Below, piece by piece: positions 6,081 to 6,196 of a DNA stretch of 6,196 nt. The stretch covers positions 1-6,196 of the forward strand of contig JAGLTA010000031.1 in the NCBI GenBank assembly GCA_023135505.1, in the 5' to 3' direction. How positions within the stretch are numbered: position 1 is the first letter of the stretch; the number at the start of each line of letters is the position of its first letter. A program made the position numbers and the translations under genes. The notes below the pieces were generated by a model. It was not told where the DNA came from, ran no database searches, and was given only the letters and a program-made list of their open reading frames with translations. The stretch comes from Candidatus Parcubacteria bacterium (lineage in GTDB: Bacteria; Patescibacteriota; Patescibacteriia; JAACEG01).

Positions 6081-6196
6081 ATGGAAATAAAAAAGCGCCT
6101 TGCCGCAATTACAATTTTAATTAAAGACAGACAGTCGCATTCTCAAGATGTCCAAAAAATTTTAACCGATAACGGACATCTGATCATGGCGCGGCT
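6081..6196 (+). CDS. Small TM1266-like protein, putative iron-only hydrogenase system regulator family (3' partial)
   Basis: Only the first 38 codons are in the window and the frame is still open at the right edge. The visible sequence pairs a hydrophobic beta strand (RLAAITILIKDR) with a helix (SQDVQKILTDNG) and a second strand (HLIMARL). This order and the spacing of DR, the helix, and the glycine followed by I-x-x-R match my memory of the start of the roughly 80-residue TM1266 family. That family has a ferredoxin-like (ACT/NikR C-terminal-like) fold and is often annotated as an iron-only hydrogenase system regulator. No hydrogenase gene is visible here, so the role is not supported by context. 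An unrelated ACT-like regulator is the main alternative. ATG 6081 is the only sensible start, 12 bases after the preceding stop. Confidence 0.55.
   Translation, partial: MEIKKRLAAITILIKDRQSHSQDVQKILTDNGHLIMAR

Overview
The window looks like a fragment of a low-GC genome from the Candidate Phyla Radiation (Patescibacteria), most like Parcubacteria or Falkowbacteria-type lineages. This is inferred from the style of the genes: a large Cys/Asp-rich surface protein with an N-terminal motif I associate with these bacteria, a membrane-anchored TSP3-repeat protein, very AT-rich spacers, and no recognisable Shine-Dalgarno sequence before any of the six visible start codons. The standard bacterial code fits: genuine stops are TAA or TAG and no long frame contains an internal TGA. 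All genes lie on the + strand.

Region 1 (1-2759) is a cell-surface pair. The first gene enters from the left edge without its start. It encodes a modular secreted protein: a lineage-specific N-terminal part, a disulfide-rich region, three MopE-type metal-binding repeats, and a jelly-roll-like C-terminal module. One base after its stop begins a short gene for a single-pass membrane protein with an Asn-rich stalk and calcium-binding TSP3 repeats. Its reading frame is broken by one extra base, most simply in a GGGG run at 2527-2530. Removing one base restores a sensible 184-residue protein.

Region 2 (2760-3923) starts with a plausible sigma70-type promoter and carries the DNA polymerase III delta-prime subunit gene (holB). 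It ends with a compact GC-rich hairpin in an otherwise AT-rich spacer; the hairpin has no T-tract.

Region 3 (3924-6196) holds a lipoprotein predicted to fold as a seven-bladed Asp-box beta-propeller (Ycf48-like), ribosome recycling factor (frr), an unrecognised three-helix membrane protein with paired cysteines, and the first 38 codons of a small protein resembling the TM1266 ferredoxin-fold family linked to iron-only hydrogenases.

Core genes (holB, frr) are interleaved with envelope genes, and no single pathway unites the window. I do not see a clear new defence or mobile system. The points most worth checking are the frameshift, the surface-protein pair, the hairpin, the lack of Shine-Dalgarno sites and the identity of the truncated last gene.
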